Part shown: one piece after another, positions 1-8,340 of the stretch
Position numbering within the stretch: position 1 is the stretch's first letter
Layout of the letters: each line of letters opens with the position of its first letter
Origin: Opitutales bacterium
GTDB taxonomy: Bacteria > Verrucomicrobiota > Verrucomicrobiia > Opitutales > UBA953
Length of the DNA stretch: 34,535 nucleotides
Assembly (NCBI GenBank): GCA_017546455.1
Contig: JAFYWY010000098.1
Span: forward strand, 1 to 34,535
Direction of reading: 5' to 3'
Made by a program: the position numbers and the translations under genes
Notes under the pieces: model-generated
What the model was told of the DNA's origin: nothing
The model's input: the letters and a program-made list of their open reading frames with translations, nothing else
Databases searched by the model: none

Positions 1-161
1 CCTGTGAGGAAAATATCAGAAACTCTCACGGGGACACAGAGTCACGGAACGACAACGGAGATTAAAAACAGCTACTTCCAATCCAAACTCCTCCGAGGAT
101 TTGCGCTTTGGAATAAAAAGAAAACGTGTTACTTTTTCTTCCATCCTGACCGTCAAAATAT

Positions 162-325
162 GTGCGCTGAAGGCGCACTACATTGGATAACCGCGGGTGT
201 AGGCAGAGCTGAAACCCGCGGGCCGGACTCCGCCCTTATGCGCCGCTAAGTGACGCAGATTTGTCCCCGAGATTCCTGCGGCGCAATGGAACAAGCTGCG
301 CACTCTTTTTCGAAGTTACCTAAAA
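162..325 (+). repeat. Dispersed structured intergenic repeat, copy 1
   Basis: About 165 bp that recur at 7704-7870 (same orientation) and 33671-33838 (opposite orientation). The unit starts with a small hairpin (GTGCGC/GCGCAC, 162-176). It continues with an 8-bp stem CCGCGGGT (191-198) / ACCCGCGG (214-221), a highly conserved stretch around GCAGATTTGTCCC, and a CCTAAAA end. The last bases overlap the hisH stop codon (320-322), so the element abuts the hisH 3' end. Loop sequences differ between copies while stems are kept. No transposase is associated, so it is either a non-autonomous mobile element or a REP-like unit. Positions 1-161 hold no gene I can support; only a CACAGAGTCACGG-type phrase (about 35-50) resembles a motif I remember from intergenic DNA elsewhere. 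Confidence 0.8.
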
Positions 326-946
326 GGATTCCAAGAAGTTGCGATAAAGCGCAATGCCTTTAGCCTGACTCTTTTCCGGGTGAAATTGGACGGCAAAGAC
401 CTTGCCGCGTCGAATCCCGCTGACAAATTTCAAACCGTAATCCGACAGCGACCAAACAATTTCGCGTTCCGGAGTATCCACGTAATAGCTGTGAACGAAA
501 TAAAAAGACTCCCCTTCCGGATTTAAATCTTTCGCAAGCTTTCCCGAATTATTTACATCAACGGAAACTGTATTCCAACCCATGTGCGGAACCTTTAAAT
601 CCGCGCTTTCAGGAAAACGCTTTACCTTACCGCGGAAAATACCGAGTCCGTCCGCATCGCCTTCCTCGGAATGCTCGAATAAAAGCTGCAGGCCGAGACA
701 AATTCCCATAAACGGTTTATCCGAAGCAATCCAGTCTCTGATAAAAGAATCAAAACCCGTTTTCTTGAGCTGTGCCATGGCATCCACGATTGCCCCCTGC
801 CCGGGAAAAACAAGCGCCGAAGCCTCCCCGACCGCTTCCGGAGAAGCAACAATCTGAACAGTTGCGCCCGCCGCTTCCAAAGCGCGTCGGACACTCCTCA
901 AGTTTCCCATTCCGTAATCAATTAAGGCAACTTTTTTGGTAGCCAT
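320..946 (-). CDS. hisH: Imidazole glycerol phosphate synthase subunit HisH
   Basis: Glutamine amidotransferase subunit of IGP synthase. It hydrolyses glutamine and passes ammonia to HisF, giving IGP and AICAR in histidine biosynthesis (cytosolic). The N-terminus carries the [10 protein letters not shown] class-I amidotransferase opening. The nucleophilic cysteine lies in [10 protein letters not shown] (about residue 83), and the His-Glu pair is in VQFHPEKS near the C-terminus. I chose the ATG at 946 (208 aa, the usual family length). A TTG at 955 would add three residues, and neither has a clear Shine-Dalgarno. It lies 18 bp downstream of hisB and is the last gene of the leftward block. hisF and hisA, its usual neighbours, are not in the window. 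Confidence 0.96.
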   Translation of the reverse strand: MATKKVALIDYGMGNLRSVRRALEAAGATVQIVASPEAVGEASALVFPGQGAIVDAMAQLKKTGFDSFIRDWIASDKPFMGICLGLQLLFEHSEEGDADGLGIFRGKVKRFPESADLKVPHMGWNTVSVDVNNSGKLAKDLNPEGESFYFVHSYYVDTPEREIVWSLSDYGLKFVSGIRRGKVFAVQFHPEKSQAKGIALYRNFLESF

Positions 947-964
947 CGGAATCAAAAAAAAAGA

Positions 965-1564
965 CTAAATAACACCCTTGGTGCTCGGAATCGTCCCCGC
1001 AGCACGCTCATCCGTTTCACAGGCGGAACGCAAAGCACGGGAAACACATTTGAAAATAGCTTCGGCGATATGGTGCGGTTCTTCGCCGTATTCCAGGCAA
1101 ATGTGGAGATTGGCCCCTAAGGTATTGGCAAAGGCAAGGAAGAACTCGCGGACAAGGCAAACATTGAAATCGCGAATCATCGGGTTATTGGCAACCACAT
1201 CGTAACGGAAATAAACGCGTCCGCTAAGATCGAGCGCTACGCGTGCCAAAGATTCATCCATCGGAAGAATGAAAAAACCGTAACGTCGGATGCCGATTTT
1301 CTTTCCGAGCGCTTCCTTAAAAGCCGCACCGAGAGCGATTCCGACATCCTCAACCGTGTGGTGGTAATCCACCTCGATGTCGCCCTTTGCTTCGATGTTT
1401 AAATCGAAGAGACCGTGTCGCGAAAAAAGCGTAAGCATATGATCAAAGAACGGAATTCCGGTCGAAATTTTCGATTTTCCGGAACCGTCAAGATTAACGC
1501 TCAAACGAATCTGCGTTTCCGCAGTATTACGCTCAATTTCAGCAACACGATCAATAGTTTCCAT
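965..1564 (-). CDS. hisB: Imidazoleglycerol-phosphate dehydratase HisB
   Basis: Converts imidazole glycerol phosphate to imidazole acetol phosphate, the sixth step of histidine synthesis. The 199-residue, single-domain form shows the manganese-binding signature DYHHTVED (H68, H69, E72) and GIPFFDHML near residue 36. It lacks the histidinol-phosphatase domain fused to HisB in enterobacteria. The ATG at 1564 is supported by the alignment-like start [17 protein letters not shown]. It sits 21 bp after hpt and 18 bp before hisH, so it is probably cotranscribed with both. Confidence 0.97.
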   Translation of the reverse strand: METIDRVAEIERNTAETQIRLSVNLDGSGKSKISTGIPFFDHMLTLFSRHGLFDLNIEAKGDIEVDYHHTVEDVGIALGAAFKEALGKKIGIRRYGFFILPMDESLARVALDLSGRVYFRYDVVANNPMIRDFNVCLVREFFLAFANTLGANLHICLEYGEEPHHIAEAIFKCVSRALRSACETDERAAGTIPSTKGVI

Positions 1565-1585
1565 TCAAGTAATTTTATAATTTAT

Positions 1586-2110
1586 TTATTCAATATAACC
1601 GATGAAAGGCAATTCACGGTATTTTTCGGCATAGTCGAGACCGTAGCCGACGATAAATTTATCTTCAACTTCAAAGCCGCGATAGTCCGGAACCAAATCA
1701 ACGGTTCTGCGGGAGGGTTTATCCAGTAGAGCACACACTTTGACGGAAGCCGCACCAAAATTTTCAATCTGCTCACAGATTCTCTTTAGGGTATTTCCCG
1801 TATCAACGATATCGTCGACAATCAAGATGTGGTTATCCTTGAAATCCTCCGCGGAAAGCGTCCCGAAAATTTCGGGATTTCCGGAGGAAACACAGGATTT
1901 TTTGTAAGACGAGACACGGATGCACTCCATGTAAACGGCAACATTCTTCATGGAACGAATCAAATCGACGGCGAAGAAGACTCCGCCATTGGCGAGAATC
2001 AGCATCGTAATCGATTTGCCGGCATACTCGCGGGAAATCTGTTCTCCGAGTTCGGCAATTCTTTCAAGGACGCGCTGTTGCGGGATAAGTTCTTTGATTT
2101 GTTTGTTCAT
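1586..2110 (-). CDS. hpt: Hypoxanthine phosphoribosyltransferase
   Basis: Purine-salvage enzyme that transfers the ribose 5-phosphate of PRPP to hypoxanthine (and usually guanine), giving IMP or GMP in the cytosol. The 174-residue product has the PRPP-binding loop ILIVDDIVDTGNT (about residues 95-107), the early LANGGVFF segment that positions pyrophosphate, and DKFIVGYGLDY, typical of HPRT near the base-binding region. Length matches bacterial Hpt. It lies 12 bp downstream of lepB and 21 bp upstream of hisB, inside the leftward block. TilS and FtsH, frequent neighbours of hpt elsewhere, are absent here. Confidence 0.95.
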   Translation of the reverse strand: MNKQIKELIPQQRVLERIAELGEQISREYAGKSITMLILANGGVFFAVDLIRSMKNVAVYMECIRVSSYKKSCVSSGNPEIFGTLSAEDFKDNHILIVDDIVDTGNTLKRICEQIENFGAASVKVCALLDKPSRRTVDLVPDYRGFEVEDKFIVGYGLDYAEKYRELPFIGYIE

Positions 2111-2122
2111 GTGAGTGTCTTT

Positions 2123-3358
2123 CTATTTGGCAATGCCCCAACGACGGGAAAACGGGTAGAGAATAAAAGAGGCCCTTCCGACGGCATCATCGGCGGGAAC
2201 GCAGCCCCAGCCCCGGGAGTCGAAGCTGTTTCCGGAGTTATCTCCGAGGGCGTAATAAAAATCAGCGGGAACCGTAAACGGCTTATTGAGCGGTTTTGCA
2301 TGCACGCCTTTTCCGCCGGAACGCGGCAAATAACCGTAGTAAGCTTCATCAGTCACACGATTATTGTTTTTATCGAAAGCTTCCGAGCCTTCGATAATAT
2401 TTCCATTTCGGTAAAGTTTATTTTCTTCCACCAAAAGCGTATCTCCCGGGATACCGGCAAGGCGCTTGATGTAATACAGCTCGGCATTATTCAAGCCGGG
2501 AATATTGTGCGTACGGAAAACGAAAGGCTCTCCGATTTCCGGTTTTTTGAAATGATATACGAAACGGTTCACGACCACCATATCACCGCCGAGAATCTTG
2601 AAATTCAGAAAGCTCTCTCCGGCTTTGACCCGAACACCGGTCTTCAGGCAGGTTTCTCCGCGGGCGTTTTTGAAAGCTCTACCTAACTTTCCAGATTCGG
2701 AAATTGCATTCATCCAGCGTTCACGCTGCGACAGGCTTTTATCATTCGCGTGTTCGGGAAAGAATCGTTCCAAAAAGACCGCATCCATGGAAAAATCGCG
2801 CGGACAGCGGATGCTGACGGGTACATTTCCGACGTAAGCTTCGAAAACATCTTCGTTCCCCGTTCTGGCAACGCGGTTAACGCAAATCGAGACTTCCCCG
2901 CTGACGGGCGCCTTTACTTCATAAAACGAGGCACTTCTAAAAATGCGTTCAAACCATTTTTCCGCGGGATTTAAGGCTTCGGAGCAAAGCTCGGAGGTCA
3001 TCCCGTTGTAAGTCGGAAACATGGAATTCGTCGGAATTTTAAAAAGTTGGAAGAAAAAGGCACGAATACCGCCGGCAAGGATTGCCGCAACGATAATCAG
3101 TTCCACCCATTCCGGAATCATTTTTTGCGGGAAGACACTGCCTCCCAAGCGTTTTAAAGTCTCTTTTAATTTTTCCGAAGCTTCGGTGATCGCCTCCGGA
3201 GTCAATGCGGACTTCAACGCGTCCACGTCCGCGTGAAGACAGGCTTTTTCTTCATCACTAAAAAGATCGCCGCGATAGTTCTCGACCTTTTCAGCGGCGC
3301 TCAGAAGCAATTCCGCGTCCTTATTCAAACGTGAGGATTTTCTGCGAAAAAAAGCCAT
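2123..3358 (-). CDS. lepB: Signal peptidase I with a large insertion
   Basis: Membrane-anchored serine protease that removes signal peptides from exported proteins. An N-terminal cytoplasmic stretch of about 80 residues precedes one clear membrane helix (about 84-105). The catalytic serine is in IPTNSMFPTYNG (S112), the general-base lysine in YYIKRLAGIPGD (K298), and the family's late box in LGDNSGNSFDSRGWG (about 371-384). At 411 aa it is longer than usual. The S-to-K distance is about 186 residues, against about 55 in E. coli, because of an insertion at roughly 120-250. It ends 12 bp before hpt. Start ATG at 3358. Confidence 0.95.
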   Translation of the reverse strand: MAFFRRKSSRLNKDAELLLSAAEKVENYRGDLFSDEEKACLHADVDALKSALTPEAITEASEKLKETLKRLGGSVFPQKMIPEWVELIIVAAILAGGIRAFFFQLFKIPTNSMFPTYNGMTSELCSEALNPAEKWFERIFRSASFYEVKAPVSGEVSICVNRVARTGNEDVFEAYVGNVPVSIRCPRDFSMDAVFLERFFPEHANDKSLSQRERWMNAISESGKLGRAFKNARGETCLKTGVRVKAGESFLNFKILGGDMVVVNRFVYHFKKPEIGEPFVFRTHNIPGLNNAELYYIKRLAGIPGDTLLVEENKLYRNGNIIEGSEAFDKNNNRVTDEAYYGYLPRSGGKGVHAKPLNKPFTVPADFYYALGDNSGNSFDSRGWGCVPADDAVGRASFILYPFSRRWGIAK

Positions 3359-3390
3359 GGTTAAATCTTTTAGAGAGAAATTTTAAAATA

Positions 3391-3427
3391 AAAAGCGTTC
3401 CCGCAGTTTAACGGGAACGCCTCTTTT
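3391..3427 (-). terminator. Intrinsic terminator downstream of dnaN
   Basis: Perfect 9-bp stem GCGTTCCCG (3395-3403) / CGGGAACGC (3412-3420). On the minus strand the stem is followed by a T-run. It lies between dnaN (ends 3437) and lepB (starts 3358), so lepB probably has its own promoter. The same stem core is used by the terminators at 7871, 20021 and 24135. Confidence 0.85.
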
Positions 3428-3436
3428 AAAAAACAA

Positions 3437-4561
3437 TTATTTTCGCTGCGGCATGACCACGCAGAGGAAAGATTCGTCCTTGGTCTTGAATACACCCGGG
3501 CTCAGGTCGTCCTTGAATTCAAAGACTACGGAATCCTGGGTGAGCGCCTTGAGCGGATCGGTGATGAACTGCGGGTTGAAGGCAATGCGGGCTTCCGGTC
3601 CTTCGTAGCGGACAGCAAGCTTATCGCTCGCTTCGCCGTATTCGGTTGAGCTCGCCGTAATTTCGATCAGATTTGCCGAAATATTGAGCACCACGGAGCT
3701 GTTTTTATCCGTCGTCACCTTAGCAGCCTGAAGCACGGCGCTCAGAAGGTCTTCGCGTTCGACTTCGATGCGGTTGCCCGAATCCTTCGGAATCACTCCC
3801 TTGTACTGAGGATAGTTCCCTTCGACAATCTTGGAAACAATGCGAATCTTGTCCATCAGGCCGCCGTTGCCGTCGTTAACGTCGATTTCGAAAACAACCT
3901 GGCGTTCGCTGAGTGCGAATCGGATCTTACCGGAGCTGCCGAGTTGCTTCTGCAATTCGGAAATGGTTTTTGCGGGAAGGATGAACTGCGTCGGATTTTC
4001 GACCGAAACGGGCATCTTCTTTTCGCTGGTTGCCAAGCGGCGACCGTCCGTAGCCACGAGAGCCACCTTATCTTCGTTGAAGCTGAAGAGGACGCCGTTA
4101 AGGACGTAGCGATTTTCGTCCGTCGATTGTGCGTAGGAAACGGACTTAATCATCGAGGAGAGATCGCCCTGCTCGATTTCAAAAGCGAATTCGTCACCGA
4201 CCGGCGGTTCCGGCGGGAAGTCCACCGCGGGAATACCGATAGGATTGAACTTAGAGCTTCCCGAAGTAATCTTCACGCGGCTTTCGCCCTGCATTTCTAC
4301 AAAAACATCGCTGCTCTTGAAGCCGCTGACGATGTCTTTAAGCCATTTTGCCGGAAGCGTGATTTTACCAGCATCCATGATCTCGGCCTTGATTTTGCAG
4401 GAAATACGGAGATCAAGATTCGTCGTCGTCAGGCGAATGGAGTCGTTTTCCGCTTCAATAAGCACATTGACGAGAACCGGGAGGCTGAGACGATTGTTAA
4501 CTACGCTGACAACCTGGCCCAAACCGGCGGCAAAATGATCGCGATTGATTTTGAACTTCAT
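3437..4561 (-). CDS. dnaN: DNA polymerase III sliding clamp (beta subunit)
   Basis: Ring-shaped homodimeric clamp that tethers DNA polymerase III to DNA. The 374-residue length fits the family, with three repeated clamp folds. Recognisable segments are LPVLVNVLIEA and TTTNLDLRI in domain 1, ENRYVLNGVLF and LVATDGRRLA in domain 2, and the conserved C-terminal FLCVVMPQRK. The ATG at 4561 opens with MKFKINRDHF, typical for DnaN. The gene reads leftward out of the candidate origin at 4562-4860 and ends at its own terminator. dnaA and recF, common partners of dnaN, are not adjacent. Confidence 0.97.
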   Translation of the reverse strand: MKFKINRDHFAAGLGQVVSVVNNRLSLPVLVNVLIEAENDSIRLTTTNLDLRISCKIKAEIMDAGKITLPAKWLKDIVSGFKSSDVFVEMQGESRVKITSGSSKFNPIGIPAVDFPPEPPVGDEFAFEIEQGDLSSMIKSVSYAQSTDENRYVLNGVLFSFNEDKVALVATDGRRLATSEKKMPVSVENPTQFILPAKTISELQKQLGSSGKIRFALSERQVVFEIDVNDGNGGLMDKIRIVSKIVEGNYPQYKGVIPKDSGNRIEVEREDLLSAVLQAAKVTTDKNSSVVLNISANLIEITASSTEYGEASDKLAVRYEGPEARIAFNPQFITDPLKALTQDSVVFEFKDDLSPGVFKTKDESFLCVVMPQRK

Positions 4562-4860
4562 GGGTTTAAAGCTTGTTTCTTTTGACCTGCGTTTGCAAGT
4601 TTTCTTCTCGGGAACTTATTCACGCACATAATCCTTTCTTTGTTCTTAATTTATAAATTTTCTTACAATTAATATAGTCTGTGAATTCGGTGAATAAATG
4701 CGGAGAGCCTTTTATCTAAGCGGATTGTAAGGTACAACGAATTTGGGATAACTTTGTCGGGAGAATGTTCGAACTTTGTTAATAAAGATGTTCACGCCTC
4801 TATTTCCCCTTTATTCACAGAACTATTTACAAAGGAATTTTAAAATTTCTTGGCGTTCCC
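4562..4860. other. Candidate chromosomal replication origin (oriC)
   Basis: A 299-bp non-coding gap between divergently read dnaN and argS. Seen directly: TTATTCACA at 4811-4819, an exact match to the DnaA-box consensus TTWTNCACA; TTATTCACG at 4616-4624; and TTATTCACC on the minus strand (4689-4697). There are weaker matches at 4744-4752 (minus) and 4822-4830, and an A+T-rich tract at about 4643-4678 that could be the unwinding element. Context agrees: coding direction flips here, the + strand is G/T-rich to the right, and mnmE-mnmG and two parS sites lie within 7 kb. It must also contain the promoters of dnaN and argS. The origin call is inference. Confidence 0.6.
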
Positions 4861-4887
4861 GTGAAAATTGCTTCATGCTTCTTCCTT

Positions 4888-6681
4888 ATGGAAATTTGGT
4901 TCAACCCGGCTCAATCACTTGAAAGCATTTTAAAGAAAGTTGCGGGAACGCTGGAAGGCTTTTCCGAAGAATTTTCTCCGGACGTACGCGCTTCGGATCC
5001 CCGCTTCGGGGATTTTCAGGCAAACGGCGTTTTGGCGGAAGCTAAGCGCATGAAGAAGAATCCGCGCGAACTCGCGCAGTCCTTCGTCGCGGAACTGGAA
5101 AAATCGGGAGAGCTGGACTCTGACTTGGTGTCGATGAGTATTGCCGGCCCCGGATTCATCAATTTTAAATTTTCTCCGAAATTTTTCGGACTTTGGGTGG
5201 CGCAGTACCGCGATGCCGAAAATCTCAAAAAATCCTCGGGTACGCTTTACGCCGGAAAGAAAGTCGTCATCGACTATCCGTCTCCGAACACGGCTAAGCA
5301 AATGCACGTCGGTCACCTGCGTATTCTCGTTATCGGCGAGGCCATTGCGCGTCTGCTCCAATTCTGCGGTGCCGACCTCGTGCGCGACAACCACATCGGC
5401 GACTGGGGAACCAATTTCGGTATTCTGATTTTTGAAATCAAGCGGACGGGCTATGTTTTCCCGGAAGACGACAGCGTCGCCCTGGCCGAGCTGGAAGAAC
5501 TTTATAAGGCGGGAACGGCTTATGTTAAAGACGAGGAAGCTCACCCGGGCGCATTCGACGAAGCCCGTCTCGAACTCGTTAAATTGCAGCAGGGAGATCC
5601 CGAAAATCTCGAGATCTGGAAACGCATCGTTAAAGTTTCCAATGCTGCCTGCGAAAAAATCTACGATCTTTTCGGTGTGCATCCGGACGTTACGCTCGGG
5701 GAATCTTTCTATCGCGACAAGGTGGACCGCATTTACAAAGAACTCTGCGAATGCCAAATCGCCGAGGAAGACGAAGGCGCACTCATTGTTTGGAATGACT
5801 CCGATCCGCGCTACGCCCGCACCAACGAAAATGCAGCACCGTTTATCGTCCGTAAAAAAGACGGCGGATCCAATTACGCCTCCACTGACTTGGCAACGTT
5901 GCTCTATCGCGTAGAACATTTCAAGGCCGACGAAGTGGTTTATGTGACTGACGACCGCCAGCAGGACCATTTCCGCATGCTCTTCCTGACGGCAAAGCGC
6001 TGGTTTGATCAAAAGCAGTATCCCTTCCCCTCGCTGCGCCACGTCATGTTCGGAAAGATTCTCGGCGAAAACGGAAAGCCGATTAAAACCAAGGAAGGCG
6101 GCTCGATTAAGCTGAAATCCCTGGTGGATGAAGCCACCGAACGCGCCTTTGCGATTGTTTCCGAAAAGAATCCGGACCTTCCCGAAGAGGAAAGAAAGCA
6201 AATCGCCGGTACAATCGGTATCGCGGCAATCCGCTACGCCGACTTGCTCCAAAACCGCACGATTAATTACATGTTCTCATGGGATCGCCTCCTCGCATTT
6301 GAAGGAAATACCGCTCCCTACCTGCTCTACGCGGCTGCACGTATTTTGTCCATCTTCCGCAAGGCCGGAACAAGCTTTGAGGCCATCGCCGAAAACAACG
6401 ACGTACTGCTTCCGACCACCGACGGAGAAATCGCGCTCGTACGCAAGCTCATGGGCTTCTCGACGGCCGTACAAACTGCCTGTTCGGAACTCAAGCCGCA
6501 CTACATTTGCACCTATCTCTTCGAACTCGCGGGAACCTTCTCTTCGTTCTACGCAGCCGATAAGGTGATGGATGACGATGTAAATACGCGTAACTTACGT
6601 CTCCGACTCTGTGCAAATACGTACATGATTCTGAAAACCGGGTTGCACTTGCTCGGCATCGAAACGCTCAACCGCATGTAA
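4888..6681 (+). CDS. argS: Arginyl-tRNA synthetase
   Basis: Class I aminoacyl-tRNA synthetase that charges tRNA-Arg with arginine. The N-terminal Add-1 domain (about 1-105) is followed by [17 protein letters not shown], where HVGH (140-143) is the HIGH motif. Next come [12 protein letters not shown], the active-site region with [10 protein letters not shown] and [10 protein letters not shown], a divergent KMSKS region (KPIKTKEGG), and the helical anticodon-binding domain ending in [10 protein letters not shown], the usual ArgS tail. I prefer the ATG at 4888 (597 aa) because the family starts close to [12 protein letters not shown] at 4861 would add nine residues. It is followed after 11 bp by menB. 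Confidence 0.95.
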   Translation: MEIWFNPAQSLESILKKVAGTLEGFSEEFSPDVRASDPRFGDFQANGVLAEAKRMKKNPRELAQSFVAELEKSGELDSDLVSMSIAGPGFINFKFSPKFFGLWVAQYRDAENLKKSSGTLYAGKKVVIDYPSPNTAKQMHVGHLRILVIGEAIARLLQFCGADLVRDNHIGDWGTNFGILIFEIKRTGYVFPEDDSVALAELEELYKAGTAYVKDEEAHPGAFDEARLELVKLQQGDPENLEIWKRIVKVSNAACEKIYDLFGVHPDVTLGESFYRDKVDRIYKELCECQIAEEDEGALIVWNDSDPRYARTNENAAPFIVRKKDGGSNYASTDLATLLYRVEHFKADEVVYVTDDRQQDHFRMLFLTAKRWFDQKQYPFPSLRHVMFGKILGENGKPIKTKEGGSIKLKSLVDEATERAFAIVSEKNPDLPEEERKQIAGTIGIAAIRYADLLQNRTINYMFSWDRLLAFEGNTAPYLLYAAARILSIFRKAGTSFEAIAENNDVLLPTTDGEIALVRKLMGFSTAVQTACSELKPHYICTYLFELAGTFSSFYAADKVMDDDVNTRNLRLRLCANTYMILKTGLHLLGIETLNRM

Positions 6682-6692
6682 AGGAAAGTGCT

Positions 6693-7541
6693 ATGGAAAC
6701 AGCCAAGACACCCGAGTGGAAAGTCGTTAAAGAGTTTTCGGAAATTGTTTACGAAAAATGCGACGAAGGTATTGCCCGCATAACGATTAATCGCCCGCAT
6801 CGCCGAAATGCGTTTACGCCGGAAACGGTCAACGAAATGTACGAAGCGTTTTGGGATGCGCGCGAAGATGTTAAAATCGGCGTTGTGCTCCTCCGCGGTA
6901 TGAATCCGCAAACCGACGGTAAGTTTGCATTTTGTTCCGGAGGAGACCAGAAAATCCGCGGGGACAAAACCGGCGGATACACTTCCAAAAGCGGCGTTCC
7001 GCGTTTGAACGTTTTGGATCTTCAGCGTCTCATTCGCACGATGCCGAAAGTCGTTATCGCTCTCGTTGCCGGTTATGCCATCGGCGGCGGGCATGTGCTT
7101 CACGTTGTGTGCGATTTGACGATTGCCGCCGACAACGCAATCTTCGGGCAAACCGGACCGAAAGTCGGGAGCTTCGACGGCGGTTTCGGCAGTTCCTATC
7201 TGGCACGCCTTGTCGGCCAGAAAAAAGCACGCGAAATTTGGTACCTTTGCCGCCAGTACAACGCGCAGGAAGCGCTTGATATGGGATTGGTGAACACCGT
7301 TGTTCCCTATGAGCAACTCGATGCCGAAGGCGTTCAATGGGCACGTGAAATTCTGATGAATTCACCGATTGCTATCCGCTGTCTCAAATCCGCATTCAAC
7401 GCAGAACTCGACGGACAGGCCGGCATCCAGGAATTGGCCGGTAATTCCACTCTGCTCTACTACCTGACCGATGAAGGTAACGAAGGACGCAAAGCCTTCC
7501 TGGAAAAGCGAAAACCGGAATTCGGCGATTGGTTGCCGTAA
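6693..7541 (+). CDS. menB: 1,4-dihydroxy-2-naphthoyl-CoA synthase MenB
   Basis: Crotonase-fold enzyme that closes the second ring of menaquinone by cyclising O-succinylbenzoyl-CoA. Diagnostic segments are [22 protein letters not shown] (oxyanion-hole region and CoA contacts), [17 protein letters not shown], and the MenB-specific [16 protein letters not shown]. The 282-residue length and the C-terminal [14 protein letters not shown] are those of MenB rather than of a generic enoyl-CoA hydratase. It is probably cotranscribed with argS (11-bp gap). No other men gene is in the window, so the pathway is scattered. Its presence implies a menaquinone-based respiratory chain. Confidence 0.96.
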   Translation: METAKTPEWKVVKEFSEIVYEKCDEGIARITINRPHRRNAFTPETVNEMYEAFWDAREDVKIGVVLLRGMNPQTDGKFAFCSGGDQKIRGDKTGGYTSKSGVPRLNVLDLQRLIRTMPKVVIALVAGYAIGGGHVLHVVCDLTIAADNAIFGQTGPKVGSFDGGFGSSYLARLVGQKKAREIWYLCRQYNAQEALDMGLVNTVVPYEQLDAEGVQWAREILMNSPIAIRCLKSAFNAELDGQAGIQELAGNSTLLYYLTDEGNEGRKAFLEKRKPEFGDWLP

Positions 7542-7703
7542 TTAATTCCCTACGGAAAGCTTAAAGAGACCCTGGCGAAGGAATAGTGGATAACTGACAA
7601 AGAATAGGTTTCTCAGCAAAAAGATCAAAGAAGCTCTCGCTTGATGCTTGGCGCTAATGTAATCATTCGGAATTCGCAATTGCGAAGCAGCCTCTTCAAG
7701 TCC

Positions 7704-7870
7704 GTGCGCCGGATGCGCACTACATTGGATAACCGCGGGTGTAGGCAGAGCCGAAACCCGCGGACAGGCCTCCGGCCTTTTGCGCTGCTAAGTGACGCAG
7801 ATTTGTCCCCGAGATTCCCGCGGCGCAATGGAACAAGCTACGCGCTCTTTTCGTAGATAAATCCCTAAAA
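7704..7870 (+). repeat. Dispersed structured intergenic repeat, copy 2
   Basis: Second copy of the unit at 162-325, in the same orientation, within the convergent gap between menB and rpsR. The first hairpin is GTGCGC/GCGCAC (7704-7720). The long stem is CCGCGGGT (7733-7740) / ACCCGCGG (7756-7763). A third hairpin AGGCC/GGCCT follows at about 7765-7778, then the conserved GCAGATTTGTCCC and the TAGATAAATCCCTAAAA end. Its 3' end touches the bidirectional terminator at 7871. The preceding 7542-7703 shows no gene or recognisable signal. Confidence 0.82.
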
Positions 7871-7908
7871 CAAAAAACGTTCCCGTGAAATCTGCGGGAA
7901 CGTTTTTT
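7871..7908. terminator. Bidirectional intrinsic terminator
   Basis: A-run, stem AACGTTCCCG / CGGGAACGTT with a short loop, then a T-run (7871-7908). A/T tracts on both sides let it serve menB (rightward) and back up rpsR (leftward). It has the same stem core as the terminators at 3391, 20021 and 24135. Confidence 0.85.
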
Positions 7909-7913
7909 AATAT

Positions 7914-7951
7914 AAAAAAAGGCGTCGTTCTCGGGAAGAGAACAACGCCTC
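7914..7951 (-). terminator. rpsR intrinsic terminator
   Basis: Read on the minus strand, AGGCGTTGTTCTC and GAGAACGACGCC pair around a short loop and are followed by seven Ts (7914-7920). It is 16 bp from the rpsR stop and forms a tandem with the bidirectional hairpin at 7871. Confidence 0.85.
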
Positions 7952-7966
7952 GGAAAGACTTTCGGC

Positions 7967-8155
7967 TTACTTCATCAGCAACATGTTACGTGCGCGCTTG
8001 ATGGCTTTCGTAACATGGCGCTGTTGCTTCGCGGTCAGTCCCGTAATGCGACGCGGCAAAATCTTGCCGGTTTCCGTGACATAGCGGGAAAGGACTTCCA
8101 CATCGGTGAAGTCAAAGTCTAACGGTGTTTTGGAATGTTGCTGTGTTTCTGCCAT
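7967..8155 (-). CDS. rpsR: 30S ribosomal protein S18
   Basis: Small-subunit ribosomal protein of the platform that binds 16S rRNA beside S6. Only 62 aa, but diagnostic: [19 protein letters not shown] followed by [19 protein letters not shown]. No cysteines are present, so this is the zinc-independent form. The gene stands alone, read leftward. The usual rpsF-ssb-rpsR-rplI cluster is not present here. Two tandem terminators follow it, which suits a single-gene transcript of a highly expressed protein. Start ATG at 8155. Confidence 0.95.
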   Translation of the reverse strand: MAETQQHSKTPLDFDFTDVEVLSRYVTETGKILPRRITGLTAKQQRHVTKAIKRARNMLLMK

Positions 8156-8340
8156 AATGAAACGCCATTAACTCAAAATTCACCCGCCCTAGCAAGTTTT
8201 TTATTTGGGAGAATCCACGAATTCCACAGATTACACGGATTTTTTATTTTTGTTGTTTATTTATTCTCCTTTGCGCTTCTTTGTTAACGCCCTAACGCAT
8301 TGCGTTTTGTTGGTGGATATGCTTCATTTTCGGGATAATT
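8156..8340. promoter_or_regulatory. Divergent rpsR / mnmE promoter region
   Basis: A 185-bp A+T-rich gap between two divergent genes must carry both promoters; I cannot assign -35/-10 boxes with confidence. It contains a phrase at 8211-8241 (core CCACAGATTACACGG) that resembles a sequence I recall from intergenic DNA of many unrelated bacteria. Confidence 0.4.

Noticed and set aside
4-249. Open frame of 81 codons at the left edge, and a similar 60-codon frame at 33751-33933 (minus)
   Set aside because: Both end in the same peptide (ITAGVGRAETRG) only because they cross the dispersed repeat; there is no start signal and no conserved protein. They are repeat artefacts.
1829-2686. 285-codon + strand frame
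   Set aside because: Antisense to hpt and lepB, both clear by catalytic motifs.
6050-6115. Damaged KMSKS motif in ArgS as a sign of inactivity
   Set aside because: Degenerate KMSKS is normal in many ArgS enzymes; all other motifs are intact.
4930-6252. Long open frame (440 codons) on the minus strand
   Set aside because: Shadow of argS, whose motifs are unambiguous on the other strand.
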